Positions 26,848-37,163 of a stretch of DNA of 64,000 bases are shown here, in pieces (position 1 is the stretch's first letter; every line of letters begins with the position of its first letter). The position numbers and the translations under genes are program-made. This DNA is from Helicobacter magdeburgensis (GTDB lineage Bacteria; Campylobacterota; Campylobacteria; Campylobacterales; Helicobacteraceae): NCBI RefSeq assembly GCF_000765825.2, contig NZ_JRPE02000006.1:1-64000 (forward strand), written 5' to 3'. The notes beneath the pieces were generated by a model. The model did no database searches, was not told the DNA's origin, and worked only from the letters and a program-made list of their open reading frames with translations.

Positions 26848-28203
26848 TCACATTCTCACAATATGTTTTTTCCAAATGCCCTTGTAGAAAAGCAGTCCAA
26901 AAAGTCCCGCACGCAAGTATGTCTCGCAGCAAATAATGGCAAAAATATACACCACATTCACCTGAAAATATACGCATAGCCACATCGGCAAGATTCTAAG
27001 AATCCAAATGCTTCCCGTATTCACCCAAAGCGAAAGTTTTGTAGCCCCGCTCCCACGCAACGCCCCATCAAGCACAAAGATACAAATAAGCGGCACTTGA
27101 GAAAGCCCTACCGCCACAAGATAGGCAAATGAATAATCCACCACAGCAGATTTTGTGCTAAAAAGCATTGAAAGTTCCACCCCAAACACACATAGCCCAA
27201 GCCCCAAAATCCCCATAGTAACGCTAGAGATAAACAAAATTGTGCGGATAAATTCTTGTGCTATATCTAGTCTTTTTGCCCCTAGCATTTGCCCAACCAA
27301 CGCCATTGCCGCCACTTGAAAGCCAAAGCCGGGCATAAGGATAAAGCTCTCCACCCTTGAGCCAATTTGGAATCCCGCAATCACTTCTAGCCCATAATCT
27401 GTCATAAACTTTGTGATAAGCACGAGTGAAAAGATAGTCAAAGCGCGTTCAATCCCTGAAGGCACCCCAAGCTTCAAGCCAAAAAATAACATTTTGACTT
27501 CAAAGCTAAGATTCAAGCGTAGATGTTTATGCACCCCACAGAGAATCCATAATAGCACAAAGCATTCAAGATAGGTAATTGTCATATTTGCAATGCCTGC
27601 TCCCATAATGCCAAGCGGTGGAATATGTAAAGATTCTACACCAAAAATCAATATATAATTAAGAGCGATATTTAAGCTTGTGGCGATGATTTTAATATAA
27701 AACACACTTTTTGTATCGCCAACTCCAGCTAGGGCGGAGATAAAGATTGTCTTAAGTAAAAAAGCAGGGATACCATAAAAAATAAAGCTAAGATAAAGCA
27801 TTCCTAGCGTTTTTGTCTCCCCACCCACATTCATCCAGTCAAAATAAAATTCATTACTCAAATCGGCAAGAAAGTAAATAGGGATAGAAAAGAGAATCGC
27901 CCCAAAGCTCATTGTGCTTAGAATCTTGCTGAGTTTTGTGTAGCTTCTTTCCCCAAAGGCACGAGAGATTTGTGCGTTCGTGCCGACATAAAAAATGGTT
28001 GTGAGCGCGAATAAAAACATCCAGCAGCTCATACTTAGCCCCAAAGCCACGATATTGTGCTTTGTAATCTCTGCGTTATTTGAGATATGAGCGATAAAAT
28101 ACATTGCTATACTGATATTAGCAATATCAAGCAAAGAGTTCCCACCAGAGGGCAGAGCGATTTTTAGAATCTTACAAGTGCGTTGTTTAAAGCTATAAGT
28201 CAT
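26848..28203 (-). CDS. MATE-family multidrug/toxin exporter
   Basis: 451-residue polytopic inner-membrane protein with about 12 hydrophobic segments in two similar halves, typical of Na+/H+-coupled MATE efflux. Characteristic regions are IALPSGGNSLLDIANI in the first helix, IFYVGTNAQISRAFGE, and the mirrored LKLGVPSGIERALTIFS and QMLGAKRLDIAQEF in the second half. Its start lies 11 bases inside the end of the upstream methyltransferase, so they are coupled. The substrate is unknown; a link to glycan export is not supported because a hairpin separates it from that operon. Confidence 0.88.
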   Translation of the reverse strand: MTYSFKQRTCKILKIALPSGGNSLLDIANISIAMYFIAHISNNAEITKHNIVALGLSMSCWMFLFALTTIFYVGTNAQISRAFGERSYTKLSKILSTMSFGAILFSIPIYFLADLSNEFYFDWMNVGGETKTLGMLYLSFIFYGIPAFLLKTIFISALAGVGDTKSVFYIKIIATSLNIALNYILIFGVESLHIPPLGIMGAGIANMTITYLECFVLLWILCGVHKHLRLNLSFEVKMLFFGLKLGVPSGIERALTIFSLVLITKFMTDYGLEVIAGFQIGSRVESFILMPGFGFQVAAMALVGQMLGAKRLDIAQEFIRTILFISSVTMGILGLGLCVFGVELSMLFSTKSAVVDYSFAYLVAVGLSQVPLICIFVLDGALRGSGATKLSLWVNTGSIWILRILPMWLCVYFQVNVVYIFAIICCETYLRAGLFGLLFYKGIWKKHIVRM

Positions 28204-28846
28204 AGGCGTTTCTTATGGGGTTAGATTCTACTTTGGGCTTGTATTGTGCGATAAGCTGGGCGATATGTCTATACGCAGATTCTGCCCTTGTGTTTTCATA
28301 AATGTGAGAATGTAAAATCTCAAAGTGATTATGTGGGCTAAAAACCTGCTCCAACTCCCCCATATACAAGGCTTTATCGTGCTTTATGGAATGAGAATCT
28401 TTATCTATAAAAGTTTCAAAAAGCACGATTCCATTAGGATTAAGTGCGTTTATCATAGGCGTAAATTGCCTTCTATCAAGGAAGAAACTATTTAAAATCA
28501 CATCATATTTTTGCGTTATGCTAAAGGTATCTAAATCAGCACAGATGGGCGTGATATGTGGAATATGTGAGAGATTTTCTAGGGCGACTTGAGATATATC
28601 CACACTCTCTACACAAAATCCAAGGGAGGCTAGAATCTTGCTGTGGCGCCCATTCCCACAAGCAATATCAAGGGCTTTGAGCCTTGTGTTTTGGGGGTGT
28701 TTTTTTGAATCTAAATGCTTTGAATCCGCTTTAATAGAAAAAATATCCTTTAGCACATCACAAGCTTTTATCACAAACGCACTAGGCTCACTTGGCATAA
28801 AGCCTTGCTTGTAGCGTTCATTCCACTTTATCGCATCTTCAAGCAT
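28193..28846 (-). CDS. Class I SAM-dependent methyltransferase (TehB-like)
   Basis: 217 residues. SAM-binding motif I is ALDIACGNGRHSKILASLG (about 64-82), followed by VESVDISQVALENL and, at motif IV, YDVILNSFFLDR. The N-terminal WNERYKQGFMPSEPSAFV is typical of TehB/thiopurine-type small methyltransferases. Substrate unknown. It precedes and overlaps the MATE gene, which fits a detoxification unit, but this is inference. Confidence 0.82.
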   Translation of the reverse strand: MLEDAIKWNERYKQGFMPSEPSAFVIKACDVLKDIFSIKADSKHLDSKKHPQNTRLKALDIACGNGRHSKILASLGFCVESVDISQVALENLSHIPHITPICADLDTFSITQKYDVILNSFFLDRRQFTPMINALNPNGIVLFETFIDKDSHSIKHDKALYMGELEQVFSPHNHFEILHSHIYENTRAESAYRHIAQLIAQYKPKVESNPIRNAYDL

Positions 28847-28870
28847 TGTATGGAAACAGAATCTAGATAT

Positions 28871-29212
28871 TTATGCAAGTGAGGGGAATTTAAGCTTTGC
28901 CCCGCCAAGTATGTGTAAATGCAAATGTGGCACTTCCTGTCCGCCATCAACGCCGATATTTGTGATGATTCTATATCCACTCTTATCAAGCCCCACTTTT
29001 TTTACAACCTCTTGTGCAAAGCCACAAAGCTCCCCTAAAAGCTTAGAATCCGCACAATCAAAGTCCTTTATGCAAACTTTTGGAATAGCTAAAATATGCA
29101 CCGGAGCTTTTGGAGCAATATCATAAAAGGCTAAAAACTTCTCATTTTCAAGCACTTTTTTGCTTGGAAGCTCCCCACTTACAATCTTTTCAAAAATCGT
29201 TTTTTCCGCCAT
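28871..29212 (-). CDS. HIT-family (histidine triad) nucleotide hydrolase
   Basis: 113 residues, standard length for HINT-like proteins. N-terminal MAEKTIFEKIVSGELPSKK, the substrate region FLAFYDIAPKAPVHILAIPK, and the catalytic triad HLHLHILGG near the C-terminus. These are purine nucleoside phosphoramidases, cytoplasmic and usually dimeric. RBS AAGGAG. It is divergent from pheS. Confidence 0.93.
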   Translation of the reverse strand: MAEKTIFEKIVSGELPSKKVLENEKFLAFYDIAPKAPVHILAIPKVCIKDFDCADSKLLGELCGFAQEVVKKVGLDKSGYRIITNIGVDGGQEVPHLHLHILGGAKLKFPSLA

Positions 29213-29346
29213 TTTTTCTCCTTTTTGCTAAAAAGTAGGGATTTACTCCCTTAAGATTCACAATGCCCCACAAGATAAAATTTTGTAGCAAATCTCAAAA
29301 ATCCGCAGAATTATAACTTTTAAATCTCAATAATAATCTATTAATG

Positions 29347-29355
29347 TGCTACAAT
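29347..29355 (+). promoter_or_regulatory. Candidate extended -10 promoter of pheST
   Basis: TGCTACAAT, 61 bases before the pheS start, in the 203-bp divergent gap. No leader peptide or T-box is seen. Confidence 0.55.
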
Positions 29356-29415
29356 GTCGGTTTTTTATTTTGGTCGCTTTTTTATTTTGACATAAACGCA
29401 TACAAAGGATAGGCA

Positions 29416-30417
29416 TTGGAAGCACAAATGGAGCAAATCATCGCAAAAATTTCAACATTACAAACCTTGCAGGAGGTGGAGAATCTCCGTGTTGAGATTA
29501 TGGGTAAAAAAGGTATTTTAACACAGCAATTTGCTGAACTCAAAAATCTCCCTGATGAGCAGAAAAAGATTCAAGCCAAGATTCTAAACACCTTTAAGCA
29601 GGAGTTTGAATCTAAGCTTATAGAAAAAAAGGAGAGCTTATTTACAGCTCAAATGAATGAAAATCTTTCTAAAGAAGCCATTGATGCAAGTTTATTTAGT
29701 GCCTTGCGTCCTAAGAGTAGCGGACACCCCATTTATCAAACAATGGATAGGATTATTGACTTTTTTGTCAATATGAATTTTTCTATTCAAAGTGGTCCGC
29801 TTGTGGAAGATGATTTTCACAACTTTGAAGCACTCAATCTCCCTAAATTTCACCCCGCACGAGATATGCAAGATACCTTTTATTTTAAAGATTCTATGCT
29901 ACTTCGCACGCATACTTCGCCCGTGCAGATTCGCACAATGGAAAAAGACTCATTGCCTATCCGTATGATAGCACCGGGCAGTGTGTTTAGGCGGGATTAT
30001 GACTTGACACATTCGCCGATGTTTCATCAAGTGGAAGGCTTAGTGGTGGATAAAAAAGATAGCATCAGCTTTTCGCATTTGAAGTATATTTTGGAGGATT
30101 TTTTACACTTTATGTTTGGTGATGTAAAAATCCGCTTTCGCTCTAGCTTTTTTCCCTTTACAGAGCCGAGTGCGGAGGTGGATATAAGCTGCGTGTTTTG
30201 TAAAGGCGAGGGTTGCAGGGTTTGCTCTCACACAGGGTGGCTTGAAGTGCTAGGCTGCGGGATTGTCAATGATAAAGTCTTTGAATCTGTGGGATATAAA
30301 GATGTGAGTGGATATGCCTTTGGGCTTGGAGTGGAGCGGTTTGCTATGCTTATTCATCGTGTGAATGATTTGCGTAGTTTTTTTGAGACAGATTTACGAG
30401 TATTGGAGCAGTTTTAA
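29416..30417 (+). CDS. pheS: Phenylalanyl-tRNA synthetase alpha subunit
   Basis: Catalytic subunit of the (alpha-beta)2 enzyme that charges tRNA-Phe; 333 residues. N-terminal coiled-coil arm for tRNA contact (about 1-90), then the class II core: motif 1 near [15 protein letters not shown], motif 2 [19 protein letters not shown], motif 3 [12 protein letters not shown]-like ([11 protein letters not shown]). The TTG start at 29416 has AAAGGA at the best distance; ATG at 29428 is an alternative. The stop overlaps the pheT ATG (TAATG). Confidence 0.96.
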   Translation: MEAQMEQIIAKISTLQTLQEVENLRVEIMGKKGILTQQFAELKNLPDEQKKIQAKILNTFKQEFESKLIEKKESLFTAQMNENLSKEAIDASLFSALRPKSSGHPIYQTMDRIIDFFVNMNFSIQSGPLVEDDFHNFEALNLPKFHPARDMQDTFYFKDSMLLRTHTSPVQIRTMEKDSLPIRMIAPGSVFRRDYDLTHSPMFHQVEGLVVDKKDSISFSHLKYILEDFLHFMFGDVKIRFRSSFFPFTEPSAEVDISCVFCKGEGCRVCSHTGWLEVLGCGIVNDKVFESVGYKDVSGYAFGLGVERFAMLIHRVNDLRSFFETDLRVLEQF

Positions 30418-32804
30418 TGATTTTTACAAAATATTTGTTATCGCAATTTGTGGATATTTCTCATCTTGATATAAATGAAGTTTGTGTAAGGCTAAGTAGC
30501 ATTGGCTTAGAAGTGGAATCTGCCTATGCGTTGAGTGTGCCAAAAAAGGTTGTTGTAGGTAAGATTCTATCCTACGAGCCACACCCAGATGCGAGTAAGC
30601 TCAATGTATGTAAGGTTAGCATTGGCACACAGGAGCTTCAAATCGTATGTGGGGCAAGTAATGTTAAGGCTGAATCTTATGTCGCTGTGGCGTTGCAAGG
30701 TGCGGTTATCCCAAATGGCAAAAATGGCGAAATGCTTATTCAAAAAACGACTTTGCGTGGTGTGGAATCTTGTGGAATGCTATGTTCTAGCACGGAGCTG
30801 GGACTGCCAAAAATTAATGAAGGCATAATGATTTTAGATGAGAGTGCGGGGAGATTAGATTTAGGCAAGGAGCTAAGTGAGCTTCCGCTATTTGATGACT
30901 ATGTGATTGAGGTGGGTATCACGCCTAATCGTGGGGATTGCTTAAGTGTGTTAGGCATTGCAAGGGAGCTTGCCACTTGCTATGAGTTGCGATTGAAGCG
31001 TGAAATTGATATGGATAATGTCATTACACTTGGGCTTGGGCGGGTGCTGCAGATTCTTACTGATGAAAAGATTGACGCACATTTGCTCTATCGCGTGGTA
31101 GAGATTAAGCAGGCTTATTTACCGCTAGATATTGCTTTGGCTCTAGCAAGAAATGGGACTTTGAGTGAAGATATTGTGTGTAATTTTTTAGAATTTGGCA
31201 CTTATATGACAGGCGTGATTTTAAATGCCTATAAGCTTAGAGAGTGTGAAAGTAAGGATATTGTGCTTGATAATGGCTTGGCAGCACAGCTTAGGATTAA
31301 AAAAGATGAAAATGGCTTGGAGGCGGTATTTGCTAATGAAAAGCTATCAGTCATTGGCGTGTCTTATGGGGAGCGACATTTTGGGACGCGTTCGGAAATT
31401 CTTATCATTGAGGCAAGTTATGTGAATCCAAACTCACTTGCAAAAGCCTTATATGATAATGCTATAAAAGGTGATACACAGCTTACCTATCGCACAACGC
31501 GTGGGGGCAACCCAGACTTAGAGCAAGGCATTGAATTTTTATGTAAAAAGATGGTTAGCACTTCAGATGTATTAGTGTATTCTGGCTCACATAATATCAC
31601 TCAAAGCACAGATGAAGTGAGCATTAAAACAACCTTTGGTGCGATTAATCAGCTTATCGGCACAGAGCTTGAAAAAGAAGAGATAGCAATGATTTTAAAA
31701 CGGCTTGATTTTAAGCTTGATGCGACTTGTGATGAAAACTTTTTTATGATTTCTGTGCCACCTTATCGCCACGATATACATAGGATTCAAGATGTGGCAG
31801 AGGAAGTAATGAGAATCTACGGCATTGATAATATCCCTTCAACGCCCTTGTATTGCTTACAAACGCATAATGCTAATAGCACTTATTTTGCGTATAAATA
31901 CACGCGGGATTTAGCTCGTAGGCTCATTGCTAATGGCTTTGTGGAATGTATCCATTATGTGTTTGCTTCATCACAGAGATTGCAAGAGCTGGGGTTTGTG
32001 CAGTTAGAAGAAAGCCTAGAACTTATAAATCCTATTACAAATGACCTTGACACACTCCGCACAAGCCTTTTGCCCGCACTTTTAGATTCTATAAAACGCA
32101 ATGAAAATTTTGGATTTAAGAATATTGCTTTATTTGAGATTGGCAGTGTGTATGATGATAAACGCAACGAATCTAGCAAACTCGCCTTTGTCGCAAGTGG
32201 ATATAAGGAAGATGAGTGCTATCCACACACTAAGCCTAACAAATGGGATTTTTTCTCTTTTGCTGAAGTGTGTCAGCGATGTTTGGGGGAAGTTGGCTTA
32301 AAAAATATCCGTGATGAATCTAACAAAGATGAGCTATTATCACGCTTTGGCTTTATGAGTGAAAAGATTTTACATCCTTATCAAAGTGCGTTTGTGTATG
32401 TTAAAGGTAAGCCTGTTGGTATCATCGCAAAGCTTCATCCGCAGATAGATTCTGATATTTTTATATGTGAAGTGGAACTTCAATCTAGTGATTTTGCCAT
32501 CACTCAAGCACAAGAATTTTCAAAATATCAAAAATCTGTGCGTGATTTGACTATTCTTATAGACAGGGAGATTCCTTTCTATCGTGTAAGGGAGAGCATT
32601 ATTGGGGCGGAGCTTGAATTTTTACAAAATGTGTATCCCATTGATGTATATTTTGATGAGAGTTTGGAAAATAAAATGGCTTTAAGCATAAGAATGGTGT
32701 TGCAATCAAATGATGGGACACTCAAAGACACGCAGTTAAATGAAGTGGTGGATAATGTTTTGGCACTTTTGCAAGATAGATTTCAAGCAACACTTCGCTC
32801 ATAA
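30417..32804 (+). CDS. pheT: Phenylalanyl-tRNA synthetase beta subunit
   Basis: 795 residues, normal length. An N-terminal EMAP/tRNA-binding-like domain (VVGKILSYEPHPDASKLNVC) is followed by the editing B3/B4 region (VIEVGITPNRGDCLSVLGIA near 160, AKALYDNAIKGDTQL near 350), the B5 domain (VPPYRHDIHRIQDVAEEVMRIYG), and a C-terminal anticodon-binding FDX-ACB domain (FSKYQKSVRDLTILID). It is coupled to pheS. Confidence 0.97.
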   Translation: MIFTKYLLSQFVDISHLDINEVCVRLSSIGLEVESAYALSVPKKVVVGKILSYEPHPDASKLNVCKVSIGTQELQIVCGASNVKAESYVAVALQGAVIPNGKNGEMLIQKTTLRGVESCGMLCSSTELGLPKINEGIMILDESAGRLDLGKELSELPLFDDYVIEVGITPNRGDCLSVLGIARELATCYELRLKREIDMDNVITLGLGRVLQILTDEKIDAHLLYRVVEIKQAYLPLDIALALARNGTLSEDIVCNFLEFGTYMTGVILNAYKLRECESKDIVLDNGLAAQLRIKKDENGLEAVFANEKLSVIGVSYGERHFGTRSEILIIEASYVNPNSLAKALYDNAIKGDTQLTYRTTRGGNPDLEQGIEFLCKKMVSTSDVLVYSGSHNITQSTDEVSIKTTFGAINQLIGTELEKEEIAMILKRLDFKLDATCDENFFMISVPPYRHDIHRIQDVAEEVMRIYGIDNIPSTPLYCLQTHNANSTYFAYKYTRDLARRLIANGFVECIHYVFASSQRLQELGFVQLEESLELINPITNDLDTLRTSLLPALLDSIKRNENFGFKNIALFEIGSVYDDKRNESSKLAFVASGYKEDECYPHTKPNKWDFFSFAEVCQRCLGEVGLKNIRDESNKDELLSRFGFMSEKILHPYQSAFVYVKGKPVGIIAKLHPQIDSDIFICEVELQSSDFAITQAQEFSKYQKSVRDLTILIDREIPFYRVRESIIGAELEFLQNVYPIDVYFDESLENKMALSIRMVLQSNDGTLKDTQLNEVVDNVLALLQDRFQATLRS

Positions 32805-32879
32805 GTGGTGTTTATGGAGTGGCATTCATAAAATAGCATTTGGGCTTTTTATTTAGAATCTAAGTTTTAAGGAGAATAT

Positions 32880-34835
32880 ATGCAAAGACAAGTTGTCATT
32901 ACACAAGAAGATGTCCCATTACTGCAAAAGATGTCTCATACGCTAGGCTTTTTATGTGCGGATATGGTGCAAAAGGCAAATAGTGGGCATCCGGGCGCAC
33001 CTATGGGACTAGCGGATATAGCAAGTGTGCTTAGCTTTCATCTTAATCTTTCGCCTAAAAATCCTGCGTGGCTTAATCGCGATAGGCTTATTTTTAGTGG
33101 CGGACACGCAAGTGCATTAGTGTATTCATTGCTGCATTTATGGGGATTTGATGTGAGTATGCAAGATTTGCAATCTTTCCGTCAGCTTGGGTCAAAAACA
33201 CCCGGACACCCAGAGTTTAAGCATACGCAAGGTGTGGAGATAACCACAGGTCCTTTGGGGCAGGGTGTAGCAAACGCTGTGGGTAAGGCAATGGCGAGTA
33301 AATATGCGACTAATCTTTTTGGACGCGAGATTTTCTCACATTTTGTGTATTGTTTATGCGGTGATGGGGATTTGCAGGAGGGTATCAGTTATGAATCTGC
33401 TTCATTAGCCGGACATCATAGGCTTTCAAACTTAATTGTGATTTATGATAGCAATAATATTACTATTGAAGGAGACACGCATATTGCGATGAGTGAGAAT
33501 ATAAGGGGGCGGTTTGAAGCACAGGGTTGGGAAGTGCTAGAGTGCGATGGGCATAATTTTTTGCAGATTCATAACACTTTAGAATCTGCTAAAAGCTCTT
33601 CAAAACCAAGCTTAATTATCGCTAAAACTATTATTGCTAAAAATGCTCTAAGTTTGGAGGGCAGTCATAAAGCTCACGGCGCACCTTTGGGCGAAGAGAT
33701 CATAGCAAAAGCAAAGCAAAAGTTAGGATTCCCTTTAGAATCTTTTTATGTCCCAAGCGATGTGGCTTTTGCCTTTGGAATGATGAAAGAGCGTGGAGAG
33801 CTTTTAGAATTACAATGGCAAAAACAGGTGGATAATCTCCCGCAAATTGCTAGAGAGCGATTTGAAGCTATGGTAAAAATGGATATATCAAATATTTCTT
33901 ATCCGCAATTTGAAGTGGGGCAGAGTGTGGCTACTCGGGTGAGTAATGGTAAGATTCTTAATGCTATTTCCGCAGGGGTGGAAGGCTTTATCGGAGGGAG
34001 TGCTGATTTAGCCCCATCAAATAACACAACGCTTGAGAATCAAGGCGACTTCCCGCAGGGTAAAAATTGGCATTTTGGTATTAGAGAACACGCTATGGGG
34101 GCGATTTGCAATGGTGTAGCAAACTATGGCTTATTTTTGCCATTTTGTGCTACTTTTTTTGTATTTAGCGACTATATGAGCCCGAGTGTGCGTGTGGCAA
34201 GCCTTATGAAAGCAAGGGTGTATTACATTTGGACGCACGATTCTATCGGTGTGGGCGAAGATGGAGCGACACATCAGCCCATAGAGCAGTTAAGTCATTT
34301 TAGAGCAATGCCAAATCTGCTTGTATTCCGCCCAGCTGACGCGAATGAAAATGTGGCGTGTTGGCAAGTGGCATTAGATTCTAATTTGCCTTGTGCCTTT
34401 GTGCTAAGTCGGCAGAATCTCCCTGTGCTTATGCCTTATAATGCGGATTTGAAAGAAAAAGTGAAAAAGGGGGCATATATTTTACAAGAGTGTGAAAATG
34501 CGGACATTACGCTTATGGCAAGTGGGAGTGAAGTGAGTTTAGCTCTTAGTGTAAGTAAGGTATTAGAACAAGCTGGGATTAAAGCAAGGGTAGTGAGTGT
34601 GCCTTGCTTTGATTTATTGCTAGAGCAGCCAAAAAGCTATGTGAAAGAGCTATGTGGGGAGAGTAAGATTCTAGCCATTGAAGCTTCAAGGGGGCTAGAG
34701 TGGTATTATATAGCAGATGAAGTGATAGGTATGAAAGGCTTTGGGGCTTCAGGCAAGGGGGAAATGCTTTTTAATCATTTTGGATTCAGTGTAGAAAATA
34801 TTCTTAAAGTTGCTAAAACGCTGTGTAAAAAATAA
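32880..34835 (+). CDS. tkt: Transketolase
   Basis: Thiamine-diphosphate enzyme of the non-oxidative pentose phosphate pathway; 651 residues. HPGAPMGLADIA near 38-49, the ThDP/Mg motif GDGDLQEG...IYDSNNIT near 158-185, the second Pyr domain with GGSADLAPSNNTTL, the catalytic Glu in FGIREHAMG, and the substrate loop THDSIGVGEDGATHQPIEQL. RBS AAGGAG. It is followed 15 bases later by the addB frame, so the two may be co-transcribed. Confidence 0.96.
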   Translation: MQRQVVITQEDVPLLQKMSHTLGFLCADMVQKANSGHPGAPMGLADIASVLSFHLNLSPKNPAWLNRDRLIFSGGHASALVYSLLHLWGFDVSMQDLQSFRQLGSKTPGHPEFKHTQGVEITTGPLGQGVANAVGKAMASKYATNLFGREIFSHFVYCLCGDGDLQEGISYESASLAGHHRLSNLIVIYDSNNITIEGDTHIAMSENIRGRFEAQGWEVLECDGHNFLQIHNTLESAKSSSKPSLIIAKTIIAKNALSLEGSHKAHGAPLGEEIIAKAKQKLGFPLESFYVPSDVAFAFGMMKERGELLELQWQKQVDNLPQIARERFEAMVKMDISNISYPQFEVGQSVATRVSNGKILNAISAGVEGFIGGSADLAPSNNTTLENQGDFPQGKNWHFGIREHAMGAICNGVANYGLFLPFCATFFVFSDYMSPSVRVASLMKARVYYIWTHDSIGVGEDGATHQPIEQLSHFRAMPNLLVFRPADANENVACWQVALDSNLPCAFVLSRQNLPVLMPYNADLKEKVKKGAYILQECENADITLMASGSEVSLALSVSKVLEQAGIKARVVSVPCFDLLLEQPKSYVKELCGESKILAIEASRGLEWYYIADEVIGMKGFGASGKGEMLFNHFGFSVENILKVAKTLCKK

Positions 34836-34850
34836 GCCCATAAAGGAGCT

Positions 34851-37163
34851 TTGCAAAGGGAATGTAAGGTGGAAAATACACTTAAGGTTTATAGCTCAAA
34901 TCGTGCCTTAATGCAAAATCTTAGCCCAAATGAGCTACTTTCTCCATATATGATGATGGGGGAGTTTTTCTCACAGCTCATTATTGTTGAAGGGTATAGG
35001 GCATTGCCTAAGGCTATGCGTTTGCCTTTGGGTATGGCGATTTTAAAAGAATGTGCTAGGGAGCTTGTGGGGGCAAAACTCATATTTGAAGAGAGTTTTT
35101 TAGGATTTTTAGAAACTTCAAATTTTTTATTTGCTTTTTTTGATGAGTTAGCCCAAGCTAGAGTGTCGGTAAAGCAGATTCCATCTGTGGATATTTATGG
35201 GGATTATGCGGATCATTTAGCATTGCTTGAAAAGATTGAATCCCGTTATAAGCAGCGTTTAGAAGAGCTAAAGTTTTATGATGGATTTATTTTGCCAAGT
35301 GGTGCAAAGATTGCTCTTAATGAAGCTTTTATTAAGCATTTTAGCGGGATTGAGCTTTTTATTGAAGGTGTAATCAATCCAAGACATCAAGAGATTCTTT
35401 CACAAGTGGCGGATTCTGTGCCTATCAAGGTGCATTTTTGGCTTGATGATTACAACAAAGCTTTAAACTTTTTGCCTTTAGATATATTGCGACATTGTCA
35501 AACACATCATCGGTATGTGGCGGATTATAAAAGCGGGGAGATTCTAGAATCCGCTCCTTTAAAAATATGTGAAAAGATTGATACATATAGCTTTGGGCTT
35601 GGTATTTCTCAAGTGGCGTTGGTGTTTGCTAAGATTGGGGAGTGGATAAAAGCAGGTGTGAGCGAAGAGAATATTGTCATTATTGTGCCAAACGAGAGCT
35701 TTTCAAAATACCTTTCCTTGCTTGATAAGGGGCATAATTTTAACTTTGCTATGGGGAAAGATATAAGGCTAAGTGCGGCTTATAAGCGTTTAGAAGAGCT
35801 GTTGCAAGAGTGTGTAGAAAAGAGCTTAGATTCTGAATCTATGGGAAATAAAAGCTATACCCAAATATGCGAGATGATTCAAAATGCTATTGCCCCTTGT
35901 GATGATAGGCAGAGTAAAAAGGTGCGAGAATATGTGGGGGAGTTACTTTTTATATGGGGTGGCTTAAATCTTAGTGCGTGTGAGCTAAGCGATATGCTGT
36001 CATTTTTGCTAGAAGAGTTAGCGCAAAAAAGTATTGATGATATTCACGGCGGGAAAATACGCGTTATGGGTGTGCTTGAATCTCGTGGCTTTGCGTATAA
36101 AAAGGCAGTGATTGTGGATTGTAATAAAGATGTGATTCCAAATGTGAGTGAGAATGATTTGTTTTTAAACTCAAAGCTTAGAAGTGCGTTAAAAATGCCA
36201 ACGCTTAGGGATAAGGAGCAGTTGCAGAAGCATTATTATTATGGGATTTTTAGCACAGCGAACGAAGTGGCGGTAGCCTTTGTGGAAAATGAGGATAAGC
36301 AGGCTAGTCCTTTGCTAGATGAACTAGCCCAAAAGACAAAAGTATCCTATTATAATGGCGATTTGCTTTTCTCTCTTTTGCCACAGGGTAGGAAATTAGC
36401 GTATTGTGAAGATAAATTTTTTGGGAAAATGCCAGAGGTTTTAACGCCAAGTCGGTTAAAAGTCTTTTTAGACTGCCCGCGGAAGTATTATTACACTTAT
36501 ATAGAGCAAATGAGTGGGGCAAGTAGCGATAATGCGAGCTTGGGCAATGCTCTGCATCAATGTTTAGAATCTGTCTATCAGCCTTATGTTGGCAAAAATT
36601 TGCGTTTAGATATGAGCGAGATTATAAGAAATGCTGAATCTTGGCTTGATGATTTTGGTCTAAAGGCTGAAAGTGCGTTAAGTCGTGCGGAAATTGAGCT
36701 GCTTAAATGTGAGCTAAGGAAATTTTTCACTCAAGCAAATTTAAGCGAAAAGCAAAGTGAAATTGAAATTTTGCAGTTAGAGGGGCAAAATATGAGCTTA
36801 GAGCTTAAAGGTTTTAGCTTTTATATGCGTCCTGATAGGATTCAAAGGGTGGGGGAAATTGTAGAGATTATAGACTATAAGTATCGCAGGAATTTTGATG
36901 TGAAGGGCAGAGATATGGCAAATGACTTTGCGATGATTTTGTATGATTTTGCTTTTAAGCAAAGCGATAGTGTTTATAAGAATCTGCCTATTTGCTTGTA
37001 TTATTGGGATATACGCGGTGGTGTGCAGAAAAGTGAGCTACAAGAAAAGGGCGAAAAATTGCTTGAAAAACTCACAGAGCTACAAGGCGAGATTGAATTT
37101 AGCAAGGCTGAAAGCAGGAAACCCTGCCGTTATTGCGAATTTGTGGATTTATGCGATAGGTAG
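34851..37163 (+). CDS. addB: AddB-like helicase/nuclease subunit of recombination repair
   Basis: 770 residues from TTG 34851; GTG at 34869 after AAAGGGA is equally plausible. The N-terminal two thirds resemble an inactive UvrD-like scaffold, as in AddB. The C-terminal PD-(D/E)XK nuclease has IIDYKYRRNF with the catalytic Asp and Lys. Cysteines for the AddB iron-sulfur staple are visible: one before the nuclease (FLDCPRKYYY) and three at the extreme end (CRYCEFVDLC). AddAB processes double-strand ends for RecA. No addA is adjacent, as in H. pylori where the genes are apart. The end overlaps the convergent SGNH gene by 34 bases. Confidence 0.85.
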   Translation: MQRECKVENTLKVYSSNRALMQNLSPNELLSPYMMMGEFFSQLIIVEGYRALPKAMRLPLGMAILKECARELVGAKLIFEESFLGFLETSNFLFAFFDELAQARVSVKQIPSVDIYGDYADHLALLEKIESRYKQRLEELKFYDGFILPSGAKIALNEAFIKHFSGIELFIEGVINPRHQEILSQVADSVPIKVHFWLDDYNKALNFLPLDILRHCQTHHRYVADYKSGEILESAPLKICEKIDTYSFGLGISQVALVFAKIGEWIKAGVSEENIVIIVPNESFSKYLSLLDKGHNFNFAMGKDIRLSAAYKRLEELLQECVEKSLDSESMGNKSYTQICEMIQNAIAPCDDRQSKKVREYVGELLFIWGGLNLSACELSDMLSFLLEELAQKSIDDIHGGKIRVMGVLESRGFAYKKAVIVDCNKDVIPNVSENDLFLNSKLRSALKMPTLRDKEQLQKHYYYGIFSTANEVAVAFVENEDKQASPLLDELAQKTKVSYYNGDLLFSLLPQGRKLAYCEDKFFGKMPEVLTPSRLKVFLDCPRKYYYTYIEQMSGASSDNASLGNALHQCLESVYQPYVGKNLRLDMSEIIRNAESWLDDFGLKAESALSRAEIELLKCELRKFFTQANLSEKQSEIEILQLEGQNMSLELKGFSFYMRPDRIQRVGEIVEIIDYKYRRNFDVKGRDMANDFAMILYDFAFKQSDSVYKNLPICLYYWDIRGGVQKSELQEKGEKLLEKLTELQGEIEFSKAESRKPCRYCEFVDLCDR